Of a DNA stretch of 64,000 nucleotides, positions 34,811 through 45,700 are shown piece after piece. Origin of the DNA: Atkinsonella hypoxylon (taxonomy: Eukaryota; Ascomycota; Sordariomycetes; Hypocreales; Clavicipitaceae); assembly GCA_000729835.1 (NCBI GenBank), contig JFHB01000010.1, forward strand, positions 248,001 to 312,000, given 5' to 3'. The notes below the pieces were generated by a model. That model was not told the origin of the DNA, did not search any database, and saw nothing but the letters and a program-made list of their open reading frames with translations. Every line of letters begins with the position of its first letter. Within the stretch, counting starts at the first letter, position 1. A program made the position numbers and the translations under genes.

Positions 34811-35861
34811 CTAGTCGAAAATGTGACCGCATTCGCAACAGACATAGAACAGTTTCTTCCCATCCAGAAGATTAGCAAGATGTATTCCATGGGCAAGACA
34901 CGATGCATCTGACAAACAAGAAATGAGGTCAGGGAAGCCTTACCATGCCAGTTTCGGCACTTCGCTCCTGAGACTGGAAGAAAACCGCTTCTTCGTGGCT
35001 GCATCTGGGGCACATCTTGTTTGATCGGGGAAGCTGTAGACCAAAAAGAGGAAAGAAGAATTGTGTCAGCCAGCAAGTTCAAGGGCAAGGGTAAACGGTC
35101 TCCAACAAAAAGGGACACGCGCATCCACTGCAACTGCTCGCTACTTCCTGACACTGCCAATTGATATTGCACTCTGCCCTTAAATATCCACCGCCCAGAA
35201 CGATATTCGACTATTCGAGCTTCGGTGGATTCTGCTGGTATCATGAAAGCACAGATATAACACAGCAAGTGCAGGACTTGCGGGTGCGTTACAGAACGGC
35301 AATTATCGCGCCGTCGTTGGCGAAATCCGTTCCTCCGGTTGTGTCAGAGTCGATGTCACTCCTAGACGGGCTGGAACCGCTGTGATGGTCGGATTCGAAG
35401 AGCTCTTCGTCGTAGTCGTCGAAGGGATCCGCGAACTCGGTCCAGGGCAACTGAAATTGGCCAAGTCTCGTACTTTCCTTGAGGCGCCCGTTCTTTCCAA
35501 GTGCTTCCCCAGTGACAGCCATCTCAAACGCCAGCTCCCCACAGGTATCGCAGAGAATTATGCTTCCACATCTCATACAAATGACAAGCGGGTCTTGACT
35601 AACCGTTGGATCAGATCCAACATCCTGAGTCACACCAGCGGTTTCGCCAGCTGAGTTGTTCAGGACATTGCGGAAGACGCAAGTAGACTGCGCCTCTTCG
35701 GTATACTGACAGGTTCGGCAGGTAAATTGCAGCTTATGTGCATCCTCATCCTCCTTAGGATACAACATGTTCGAGCATTCGGAGCAGAATCGAAAGGTAA
35801 TTTGTTCGAGTTTCTTGGAGCCGGAACCATCGTAAGATGTGGTTGACTGAGGGGTAGCCAT
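34811..35861 (-). CDS. rpb9: DNA-directed RNA polymerase II subunit RPB9
   Basis: Three exons, 35861-35604, 35033-34944 and 34855-34811, give 130 residues. The N-terminal zinc ribbon is FCSECSNMLYPKEDEDAHKL..CRTC, followed by the family signature VFRNVLNNSAGETAGVTQDVGSDPT. Exon 2 continues LPRSNKMCPRCSHEEAVFFQSQ and exon 3 ends KLFYVCCECGHIFD, completing the C-terminal ribbon. RPB9 sits on the polymerase lobe/jaw and affects start-site choice, fidelity and proofreading. Intron 1 is 570 bp (35603-35034), far longer than any other intron in this window; intron 2 is 88 bp. Reading through the first donor instead yields a long acidic tail (ending DTTGGTDFANDGAIIAVL) without the second ribbon, so a retained intron would produce a truncated variant. 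An 8-bp triple repeat lies about 45 bp upstream of the start. Confidence 0.93.
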
Positions 35862-38070
35862 GTCTATAATTGTTATATGGTTGTTTAAGCTGGATGCATT
35901 CAGCGCGAGATCGCGAGATCGCGAGATCGGGGCAGCTGGATTAAGCCTGCTGAGAATTATGTGTTTTGCAACGTGGACGTTGACGACCTAGAGCGAAATA
36001 CTGATCGTTCACTGGCAGCGATACGAATATTCGAATGGATGAAGTTCAACGGCGTAGTCCGCTACTCTGGGATACGAGCTGCGTTGTGTTGTTGATGACA
36101 AGAGAAGAAGATGCGCAGGTAGGAGTTGGGAAGAAGGAAAGAATATTTAGCCTCCGTTTAAGCAAGAGCGGAAGGCAGCATGTGCGAGCGAGTCGAAGCC
36201 GCCTGAAAGTGGGGCTGACGGATTTTTTGCGTCTTGGCTTGCTTTGTTGACAAGCAACGCCTTGCATGGTCTGGCTCATTAAGGCTAAAGGTACCTAGGT
36301 AGTTCTATTGCATTTTTAAAGTACCCAGACATCTAATATTTATAGCTTCCTATCACAATTAAAGTTGAGGCTGGGGGTTGGTATTGCACTCGCGATTTTC
36401 TTTTTATCGCGTAGTAGAAGCTAAGCCGAAAGGGGGGAAATCCCTAGGTACCTAGATTCAAACTGATCAAGGTTTATCAGCTACTTACTAATAAAACTGC
36501 TAAAAGTGAAGCTATTAGCTCATAAAGATACTAACTAATTAGGAGATTAGATTTACACGACGAAGACCCGTAGCGTCCTCTTCGCCCAATGGCGAGGCAT
36601 CAAAGAGGTCTGGTTGGAGTCTTACTTTTGCATAAATTAATTTGTCAAGGCCTGACATGCATATCACCCCGCGTCTCCCACTTATGCAGGATCCACTGGT
36701 GATATTAGATCTTTTTCTTTTTCCAGTTCTCATGAATGAAGATGTTAACTTCATAGCCGTACTATGGTGATTTAAAAAACGAAAGAGGCAGGCAGCATCT
36801 CCAGGATATCCAAAACTGAACCAGATACGGACCCAGTTCCGCTCTCGCCAAACTGATCCTGGGGTTGAAGCTGCAGTTCTTAAAATAGTGTCAATGAATG
36901 TAAGGTGACTCGTGATTCTTTCCACACCTCCGTACCAACCGATTTTCCTCTATTTCTATATCCACTAGAGACTGGGCTGGCTGAAAACAGCTCTATTCTC
37001 TCGATCTCCACCATTCCGAGCGCAAACCGGAAACGTGTGCATGAGCACCTTACACCCTTCCAGAAATGATGTGGCGAAGCAGATTATCACTACTGTTTCT
37101 ATAATCTGGGCATTTTCGTCGTGTTTCCCATACCCAAGCAGATCTGTCTAGTGTGCATGCAAACTATATAGCTGCGGATGGAACCCAACCGCCAGGGTTT
37201 AGCGGAACTAGTACAACCAACCCCCCCCTCCCCCCCCCTTTCGACTTTGATGCCTGTTATTATGAAGAAGCGTGACCTCTTTGAAGGTGAGAAAATGCCG
37301 CGAAACGAAGACATTTTGTGCATGTTGGTGGATATATCCCACGTACCTTGGCTTGCTTGATGGCCTCGTGATCAATATCAAGGAGGTGTCAAAGTCATGA
37401 TGGTGGGGCCATTCGTTAGCGGAAGGGGACGTGGGTTGGAGCTTGACACCTTGGCGGTGGTCGCAGATCGCAGCATCGCTCTCCTTAGAACCCCGTCATG
37501 TAATTAGCTACAATGGCCTCCTGCATGTGCCTGGGATACTACCACCTTGCTGCTGGTCACGGGTTTGGTCTTCCACTATGTTGTGCCCTCTCATTGGCTG
37601 GCTTGGTCAACTTCCCTTCCCATCCCTTCCACCCGCGCAGCCGCACGTCATTCCCCAACATGCGGGTGAAGAAAAAGTGGATCAGTAGTTATGCTGGATG
37701 CTGGATGCTGGTTGCTGGCTGCTGGCTGCCGGCCCTTGTCTTGCCAGCCAGCTTCGACCAAACTCGGCTCTGGCTAATTACCAGGCATGTAGGTAATATG
37801 GGCATGTTCCCAATACATACTCTCCATAACAACCACCAAAACACACCAGACCTCTACTCCGGATTCAATCCAACCCATAACCCACAGTCAGACGAGCGTG
37901 ACGACAACCCGGCAGTTCGACTGCGACGTTGGCTCTGGCTCCCCGAATCCTTTTTCGCACCCGACAACATAAACCATCATCTCTACTGGCACTTTGTCCA
38001 CCCTCCTCCGCATCGGCAGCTGCCATCCCTTCCCTCCTAGCTTCTATACCTACCTAGCCTGTCACTCATC
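35862..38070. other. Intergenic region between RPB9 and Pin1 genes
   Basis: About 2.2 kb. It has three GCGAGATC units (35905-35928), an AT-rich part (36290-36540) with a split GGTACCTAGG/CCTAGGTACC pair, poly-C runs (37220-37240) and a gctggatgctgg-type repeat (37688-37730). A minus-strand ORF at 36539-36925 and plus-strand ORFs at 37431-38040 have no recognised domain. The latter lie in the probable promoter/5' UTR of the Pin1 gene. Confidence 0.55.
35905..35928 (+). repeat. Three tandem GCGAGATC units upstream of RPB9
   Basis: Exact 8-bp units at 35905-35912, 35913-35920 and 35921-35928, 44-67 bp upstream of the RPB9 ATG. Confidence 0.85.
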
Positions 38071-39038
38071 ATGGTATGTCCTATCTATTACCCTTCCACC
38101 CTCCGAAACTCGCAGCCTGTCTCTGAAGCAGCTCTCATTGCGCTCCGCGGCGCCGCACTCAGCATAGCCATGGCACGCATGTTCTCTTTGCTTTCCTTGA
38201 TCCTATTCACCCTCATTCGATTTTGTCAAGATGCAATCTTACTTATCCAACGTTTGACTAACATTTTTTTTCTCTTTGTGTTCGCAACATTACAGTCTGA
38301 CACTGGTCTTCCCCCCAATTGGGAAGTTCGTCACTCCAACTCAAAAAATCTCCCATACTACTTCAACTCGGTCGAAAAGGTATCCCGCTGGGAACCACCG
38401 CAAGGTACCGACACCGAGAAGCTCAAGGCGTACATGGGCGCTCATCACAGTGCGGGTTCGCGACCTAGTGCCGTTCCTGGTGTCCCTGAAGGCAAGATCC
38501 GCGCCGCTCATTTGTTGGTAAAGCATAAAGATAGCAGACGACCCAGCAGCTGGCGAGAGGTACGTCATCATCACACTTATATCCCCCTTGTACTCACATG
38601 TCTCTTCGATTGGAAATGGCTCTTCGACGCCCGTACAATGGCTAAGTCATCTCCCGCACAATGCAGTCAGAAATTACGCGTACTAAAGAAGAAGCCATGG
38701 AAATAATCAAGGGCCACGAGCAAAAGATCAAGACCGGAGGAATCTCTTTGGGAGATTTGGCCCCCACCGAGTCTGATTGCTCGTCTGCTCGCAAGCGCGG
38801 TGATCTTGGATACTTTGGCCGCGGGGATATGCAGAAGGAGTTCGAGGAAGCTGCTTTTGCTCTGCGGCCTGGCGAGGTGAGCGGGGTCGTAAAGACAGCC
38901 AGTGGGCTGCATCTGATCGAGAGGTAAGTCACGAATTGGATCGCCACTACACGACTACACCTGGCACATTCTTTATAGTTGTCTTTATGAGTGACGACTA
39001 CAAGTTCAGAAAGCTAACTTATTCCTAGATTAGAATAG
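38071..39038 (+). CDS. pin1: Peptidyl-prolyl cis-trans isomerase, Pin1/Ess1 type
   Basis: Four exons, 38071-38073, 38296-38559, 38667-38923 and 39029-39038, encode 177 residues. Exon 1 is only the ATG codon, followed by a 222-bp intron (GTATGT to TTACAG). Exon 4 is 10 bp and supplies the usual ending of HLIERLE. The WW domain is LPPNWEVRHSNSKNLPYYFN..SRWEPP; the parvulin domain has IRAAHLLVKHKDSRRPSSWRE, DLGYFGRGDMQKEFEEAAFAL and GEVSGVVKTASGLHLIER, with the phosphate-binding basic cluster KHKDSRRP. The enzyme isomerises phospho-Ser/Thr-Pro bonds in cell-cycle proteins and the RNA polymerase II CTD. Stopping at the TAA just after the exon 3 donor would lose the last two residues, so the terminal micro-exon is preferred. 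Confidence 0.94.
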
Positions 39039-39517
39039 GATTCTAGGAAATAGAAAAAAGGCTGAAAGTGACTCCCAAAAAAGCTCAAAGGAATCCCCAA
39101 GTTAAGGCGACGCTGGGGTCCAACAAAAGATACTACCATTACGTGAGAGGGGAATATGCAATGTCCAGCTTTGCATCAGAAAAGCTTCAAGGTGTTCAAA
39201 TTAACCACTATATTATATCATGTTCAAAGAGACTCAATTCTCATCTACTATACGTCATGATTCTGTATATTCTATCCGTCATTTACAACTCTTTGCGTAT
39301 TGACGTTTTGGTATGCTCCCTGCAGGTGCTATTGAGTCTGAAACACAATCAACAAGACATTCCCTTGCTTGATCGTTGCCACGTATGCCGCCAGAATTTC
39401 CGAAAACAACGATAAGCAGTTGCTAATCCGGTGTCCAGCCGGCTAATGTATCCTCCCATTATCCTCACCGAGCGCCGTCACTAACTGGTAAGCAGCAGAC
39501 ATGCTGGACTCAACTGC
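39039..39517. other. Convergent 3' region between Pin1 and LrgB-like genes
   Basis: About 480 bp. A plus-strand ORF covers 39068-39415 but has no family resemblance and sits where the Pin1 3' UTR should be. Confidence 0.55.
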
Positions 39518-41322
39518 TCACGACGACGATAATTTCAATACTATGCTCTTGAAAGGTTCGAGTGTTGTGAATGCTACTGTCATAACCCCGAAAATGGTCA
39601 TAGACAGCGCTGCATATGGCGCCGCACGACTCTTGACTTCATACAGATAAGATACCCCCATGGCAGCCCCGTTGATTCCAATCGTCGTTCCAGCGGCAAC
39701 GGTCATGGCAGTATCGGCGGCTGCATCTCGTTGTTGGTTTTTATCAGCTTTACCAGTCGCCTGGTCGGAGATTGGAATGGCCAGCTTCTCGAGGAGAATT
39801 GGGTATAATAGCTGGCCAATGATGCCGTTGAAAACCACAAGAGTCGCGTTCAGTGGCAAATTTCCGCCAAGTGCCTTGACAGCTGGCTTGGCCAGGGCCA
39901 AAGTTGTGCTTCGAGCACCAAATGCCAATGCTTCTGGCTCGTCTAGACCTAGCTTGGATGCGAACAGCACTGATAAAAACACATTTCCAGCAGCAGCAAT
40001 GGAGCAGAAGAAGAATATTGCGAGTCCTGATACGCTGAATAGCTGGTGCCGACACTCATATAACTTGAAGCCCCAGGATACGATGGCGCATTCGAGAAGC
40101 GAGAGGGCAAAATCACCTGCTCCGAACCAAAAGCTCGTGTTCCCCGGATTGGGCGATGAGGTTGCGATGGCGGTCCAGAGCGAGTAGAGGGGTGTTCCGC
40201 TACTAAACTTGTCTAACACGTCGGTGACGCTTCGGCTCTGGCTGAGAACACCGCGGAGACGTGTGTAGCCGAGCATGAATGTTGTTGTGACCAGGACGGG
40301 ATTGATCAGGGTGGCCAGGGTATGCCTCAATCGCACACTGGCGACTGGGAAGAACCCCTGTTTTACCATTCGCTGCAGTCGAACAGCAATGATCCAGCTT
40401 AGCCATAGTGCAAAGCCATCCAGCGCTCTATTCTCGGAGAGTGTGACCTCCAGTGGAATTCCAATAGCTACGATGCCAATGATGCAGGTGAATAGATAGC
40501 CATGATTCTTCAACAGGTACCAAATACTTTTGTCATGTGTCACTGACCTGGGCATACGCTCGGCCACTGTTTCAACACCTTGATTTTTAGACGACGAGGA
40601 CCCAGCATCGGCCGTCGTAACCGAGTCGTCAGAAGACACATATTTCCACTGACTCTGATAAGGACTAAAGGAGCCGGGTATGGTCCGTTCTTTCTCCTCC
40701 AGCTGAGGCGAGACCGGAGCTTCAGTCGAGCTATAGTGTCGCACACAACGGGAAACATGCGATTGAAAAGCAGAGAGAAGGATCAGCCCAGCTAAACTCA
40801 CGAGGAACACTCCCACCCATGAGAGGATATTGGTCACAACTGCATGTAAGTCAACAAATGAATCACTTTTTGTGAACAAAAAAGAAGAAGCCGGGGAAGC
40901 GGGATTAACTCACCGAATGTGGCCACGATGCAGCCGAACTCGCTCATGCTAGGTATATGATATATCATGATAATCGGCACGCTGAATCCCACACCCAGCT
41001 GAGCATTGATAAAGTCGACCTGCAGATATCAGCCAATCTGGTTTTCCTGCAACAGTTCACTCGAACATACCCTGTCCTTGATCCACCGCCGATATAATCC
41101 ATCGCATCGCCGAAACGATCGACCGACACCTGTCATGGCCGAGAAGATCAATACCATACCCAGCACAGATGCGCAATATTGCAGTTTTGCCGAGGCCAGC
41201 ACCAGGCTTAAACCCCAGATTGTGAGCTCGCTTGCTAGGTAGATAAGCGAAAGCGAAACTACGCCGACAAGATGCTGAGTAGCCTCATTCCATCGGCTTC
41301 GCCAAACGGCTGAGTCGGACAT
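39518..41322 (-). CDS. LrgB-like integral membrane protein (plastidic glycolate/glycerate transporter-like)
   Basis: Three exons, 41322-41071, 41019-40914 and 40839-39518, encode 559 residues. Introns are 51 and 74 bp and phases agree. The protein has many hydrophobic segments, split by a hydrophilic loop with SSTEAPVSPQLEEKERT and a Ser-rich stretch. The C-terminal half shows the LrgB pattern: ALAFGARSTTLALAKPAVKALGGN, then NGIIGQLLYPILLEKL and AAMGVSYLYEVKSRAAPYAALSMTIFGVMT. The N-terminal half, with PIIMIYHIPSM, corresponds to the LrgA-like part. A fused LrgA-LrgB architecture is known from plant PLGG1 and occurs in fungi without an assigned role. In bacteria the pair relates to murein hydrolase control and small-acid transport. 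The function here is unknown; membrane transport is the best guess. Confidence 0.85.
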
Positions 41323-43870
41323 GGTTCAGAATGTCTTGGTTCGGGGGCATTCGGCGAAGGAGGCAATGGCGAGAGGCAAGCGGGAACGAAATCGCTTAGG
41401 AACTGCGGATATTTGAACTCCGAGATGGTCTGTGAAGTGGCATATGTTGGACAGGAAGTTCCGACGGCAAGAGATGAGATCATGTGCGGTGAGAACTTGG
41501 TTCGTGCTGATCACCGTGCCACCGGCGTTTCTCGAAATAGACGTCGGGTTCATGCGCTTGATAGCATTCATGAAGATGTTACACCGGATAATGGCTTAGA
41601 ATGAAAACTGTCAGGCGGCGGGAAGCCGGAAATAGAAGGCGGAGTTGTGGTGGTTCCATGGTTCCAAAGTGAGATCACGACAAGCTCACTTTGTTTTCTT
41701 GGCGCTTGTGACTTTCCAGAGGATTTTTTATTTTTTTTAGTCTCTTTAAATAAATAAACAAATTATTTGGAGACAAAACATGGGTCACAACTGATTAGAT
41801 GAGGATGGTATACTGTTGAATTAGATGGGATTACATTATTGGAACAATGCGAATTGTAAAATTGCCGAGTGATAGGACGAGTTGAAGGGCTTGCGCCGCG
41901 ATGCGGATGTGGATTTGGGGCAGAGCAGTATCGGTGAATGTTCCACTCAGCTCGGTCTATTTACACAGGCTCTATGTTTCAATCAATGCAGTCTCTGATG
42001 TCTAAGTTGATGCCATGCTCAGTTGACCGAGGGAAGACGTGGGCTCGCGGGGAAACTATGGCGCTGCCCTTTTTCGCCGTTTGTCACCCCCATCTTGGAC
42101 CCGTTATGAAACGAGTGGCCAGCATTTGAGCGGAAGCATGCCGGTGGCTATGGAAGCTTCGTTCCGGCTTGGTAGAACAAATCCAGGGGGGGGGGAATAA
42201 AATCGGGCGGATGTGATACAGGTGAGACTTGGTCGTGACGCTGATAAATGAAAAGGAGAGCGTTTCGATCAGTTGACGTGAGGATGGACGTCACAGGATG
42301 CTGCTCGGATGTGAATCCATTCCGGACATGATACGGGATTTTTGTTCCCTGGATGGGGAACGAGATGAAGAAGTGTGGTGGTGATGTCGACTTGATGCGA
42401 GTGAATGGACGTTGGGAATGCGGGCCAGCATCCGACGGGGAAAGAACCCGCTGCGTGAGAGAGAGGCGGATACCGTTACGCGTTCTTGGTCGCTCTGGAT
42501 CAGCTTACCAGATGCCCTGTTAACTTTCCATCCGACAGTCGGCCGGATCGCGACTACATTCGGGTAGTAGGGTCTGGTGAGATGTCGTTGGCACCTATTC
42601 ATTGCGGAGTTTGTCAACTTGTTGTCTCGTCTTGCCGCTCGGGCCCACGGCAACTCTGCTCAGGCTATTTGACCGTAGCTATATGTAGAGAAGTAGTTTG
42701 CTTTCTAATGGCCACGGAGTAGGTAGGTTGATATTGAAATGTTGCTAATTCCATTCTCTCATGTTGTTAGATTAGCCGACAGGCCGACAAGTCGTGTCAT
42801 GACCTACCTGCGGCCCTCGCGCGGTCAATAGGACAATATCGTAACCTGCATGGCATATGCAGGGGAGGAAGAAGCAGCATGCACCATCATGACAAGGGAC
42901 GCATCATCTTGACATGCAGCAAGCATGTGGCTTATTGATGTGATGGTGTTTGCGAATTTCAATGACAATAGGATGCGACATGTCTGAGCTTGTCTTCTCA
43001 ATGTCGGGCAGTTCGATTGTCATGAGCAGATCAAAAGTGTGCACGCCAGGAGGTATCCAAGCTTCGAGGACTACCGTGCTCCATGAACTAACTAACTACT
43101 TGTGGCATTTCTTTCAGTACTGCGCTTTTTGCAAAGATGGAGACATCCTACGTCGCTACAGGGTAGCTCATAGGAGGCGACAGGTTTTTCATCCTTAATT
43201 TGCTACTTCATGTCCCAACTACTGGTTCAAAACTAGGGGCTTGAATGAATGATGGAGATAAATAATGGATAATGAAAAAATAGTGCGACTAAACAATACC
43301 GGGTGGTGCAGAAGTAGGTTTTCTGTGACGTTGCGTTGGAACTTTCACGAGGTGAGTACCATGAGTGCGATGAACACGAAGCTTGATCGATCATCTTTGA
43401 CGTCATCATGCATGGCTCGATATATAAATGTCAGACAATGTGCTGTCTTGATTAATCCTGACGTCTGGTGCCAGCTGGTTGGATTGGGCACCGTTCAACA
43501 CCGGTCCGTTAGCGGGTGCATGCACGCACGTGGTGCCAGGCACCACTGGACCTGGCGCCCCGGCAATTACAGCTGGCTGGGGCATCTTCAGCGCTGCCCC
43601 TACCCGCCGCTGCTCCACGCAAGTGGACGACGCTCAACATCTTCCGTTGCACTCTCGTTGTAAAACCAAAACCGGCTTCGTGTCTCGCGTCTCGCGTCTC
43701 GGCATGCAGCAAGATGCGTCTGTGCTCGCAAATCAAAAAAGGTTGACTCGTCGAACGCAGTCCCAAGCGGTCAATGCATCAGAACTGTCGTGATACAAAC
43801 TTGAGTCCCCGCCCGTTCGCCATCAATTTCTCACATCTAACCCACCATCTCGCTTCATCGTCCTCTGTCA
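41323..43870. other. Divergent intergenic region between LrgB-like and HAUS3-like genes
   Basis: About 2.5 kb with AT-rich (41720-41790) and poly-G (42187-42195) tracts. Short ORFs on both strands, such as 42291-42653 minus and 43265-43663 plus, overlap each other and show no domain. The right end is pyrimidine-rich just before the start at 43871, as in a fungal promoter. Confidence 0.55.
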
Positions 43871-45700
43871 ATGGAAAGCGAGAAGAGAAAGAATGCCGAG
43901 AACCTCGTATTGCAAGCGACTCGCGCCTGCGGAGTCCAGACCAGACGCGAGGACGTGCAAGCTGCACTGGATGATCCGCAACACGGCCCCCTGTTTGCCG
44001 AATGGATTTCCCTGCACCTGGGCAGCGACACGCTCTTGACAGCCGATGAGCTGCAAATGTAAGGGCAGAGGAAGCAGCAACCCCGGTAGTGTTATTCTCT
44101 AAATATTTACAACGGATGCTAAACTCGCCACAGGTATATCGAGTTGGAGAAGAACGGCCGGGTGGACCAGCTCGCGGACTCGTTTGATCTCTCCGAGGTG
44201 CAAGCCGTCACAGAGGAGGACTTGAGGCTCGCCACTGAACAACTTAAGCGATCTACTGCAAGCATCAACCAGCAGACCGAAACCCTGCGGCATCAACAGG
44301 ATGCCCTGTCACGGCTGGCCATGAATCAGGCCGAGAGCGCTGCCCGCAGACAGGAACTCGAGCGTGTGCAAAAGCGCAAAAAGGAATTGGAGCGGATGCA
44401 GCTCACGAGAGAGGTAAAATTGGCTCCTCAATCAACTTCATCAGACTGCGCACTTTCTAACAAGCCTGTTTCCATTTGTAGGTGGAAAAAATCACACAGG
44501 ATGTTGCTCTTCAGATTGCTGAGCTGGAACACCAAGGACCAGCACTCGATGACGAGATCGCTACTCTCCTAGAGTCGGATGATAAGCTGCTTTCAAGCCT
44601 TCAGAAGCTGGGGTGGGAACTAGACGAGCCGGATTCTGAAGAAGCACAAGCTGTTGAAAAGCTCCGAGAGACATGCATGCAGTACGACTATCACTCCAAT
44701 TGCCCCTAGATTTTGCCCCAGGTCGCTAACACCTGCTAGTTTAATCAAGATTGTCGTTGAATCCGTTCGAGCCAAGCTCGACACAACCTATCTCGAAACA
44801 CTGGCCACAGCAGAGAAATCCGGTCTTATCAAGCCAGCTACAAAGGAGGAGGTCAACGAGCTACAAGAGGAGGTTGAGTCCTTGTATTCTGAAATCCTGT
44901 CTGTTGCGCAAATGTCCATAACTCAACAGCATCTGAAACCAGCTCTAGAGTCAATTGCCGCAAGAAGCGGACAACGTCTGAACAAGACGGCCTTGTCACT
45001 CAACTACGTACGCTGCATACGGAACCACTATTGTCTGAAACAGGACCCCCAAGTCTAACAGCATGTATAGGTAAACGAGTGCCTAACGTACCTAAGAGAC
45101 AGAATGGCTGAGCTTCAAGCTTACGTCACGTCATACAGGTCACACCAGGCTGCCGCAGAAGCCATGATCGCCATAACTAAGGCTGAGTTAGCTGTTCAAG
45201 TAACTCCCGCCCTTGTTTCCAAGCCGCCCGTTGCTGCATCGCCCAACCGAACTCGCAGTAACACCTCCGGAGCGCGCAACCGATGCAACTCAACTGGAGT
45301 CCAAGAGGAATCTGCCCTGGAGGCCCTCCTTAACAATCTGGCTGTCTCACTACCGCCAACAGATGATCCGAACGCGAGGCTGAAAGCCATGTGCAAGATG
45401 GTGAAGGACCGAATCCGCAAATGCAACGAAGTAGCCAAGGGATCCCAAGAAAGCCTTGAAATCGCATTCAGGACGCATCTCCATGACGCGAAGCTTGCGG
45501 TTCAGCTCTTACGAGATAGTCTCCTTGCTGAGAGTCCATTTGGGAATGTCAAGCTCGTCGATCCGGATATTGAATTGTCGATATTAGTGCTGCGGCAGGA
45601 GGTTGAAAAGGCGAAGGGGAAGCTGCGTGCTTTGGAGGGCCAAAGTGTGGTGAGTAGGAGTGCGAAGAGGGATGAGTTGGTGCAGAGATGGGGATCATAG
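43871..45700 (+). CDS. Coiled-coil protein resembling augmin subunit HAUS3
   Basis: Five exons, 43871-44058, 44134-44413, 44482-44681, 44740-45007 and 45071-45700, encode 521 residues; all junction phases agree. The N-terminus has PLFAEWISLHLGSDTLLTADEL followed by YIELEKNGRVDQLADSFDL. This resembles the HAUS3 N-terminal pattern: a short helical domain with a WF-type motif, L-(S/T)-x-(E/D)-E-L, then E-L-x-K-x-G. Long coiled-coil segments rich in Glu, Gln and Lys follow (residues about 90-260 and again near the C-terminus). Augmin recruits gamma-tubulin to existing microtubules in mitosis and is known in Aspergillus. The similarity is by eye and weak at the residue level, so an unrelated coiled-coil protein is possible. 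Confidence 0.7.

Noticed and set aside
34498..35268. 256-codon minus-strand ORF
   Set aside because: It runs through RPB9 introns and exons 2-3 in the wrong frame; the RPB9 zinc-ribbon exons explain the locus.
36290..36453. GGTACCTAGG ... CCTAGGTACC inverted pair as a third transposon-like element
   Set aside because: Only about 10 bp match, and the similarity does not extend on either side.
36539..36925. 128-codon minus-strand ORF
   Set aside because: No domain and no conserved motif; considered as a transposon relic, but nothing supports that.
37431..38040. Plus-strand ORFs directly upstream of the Pin1 start
   Set aside because: They lie in the pyrimidine-rich promoter/5' UTR and contain repeat-derived residues (Gly-Cys-Trp runs).
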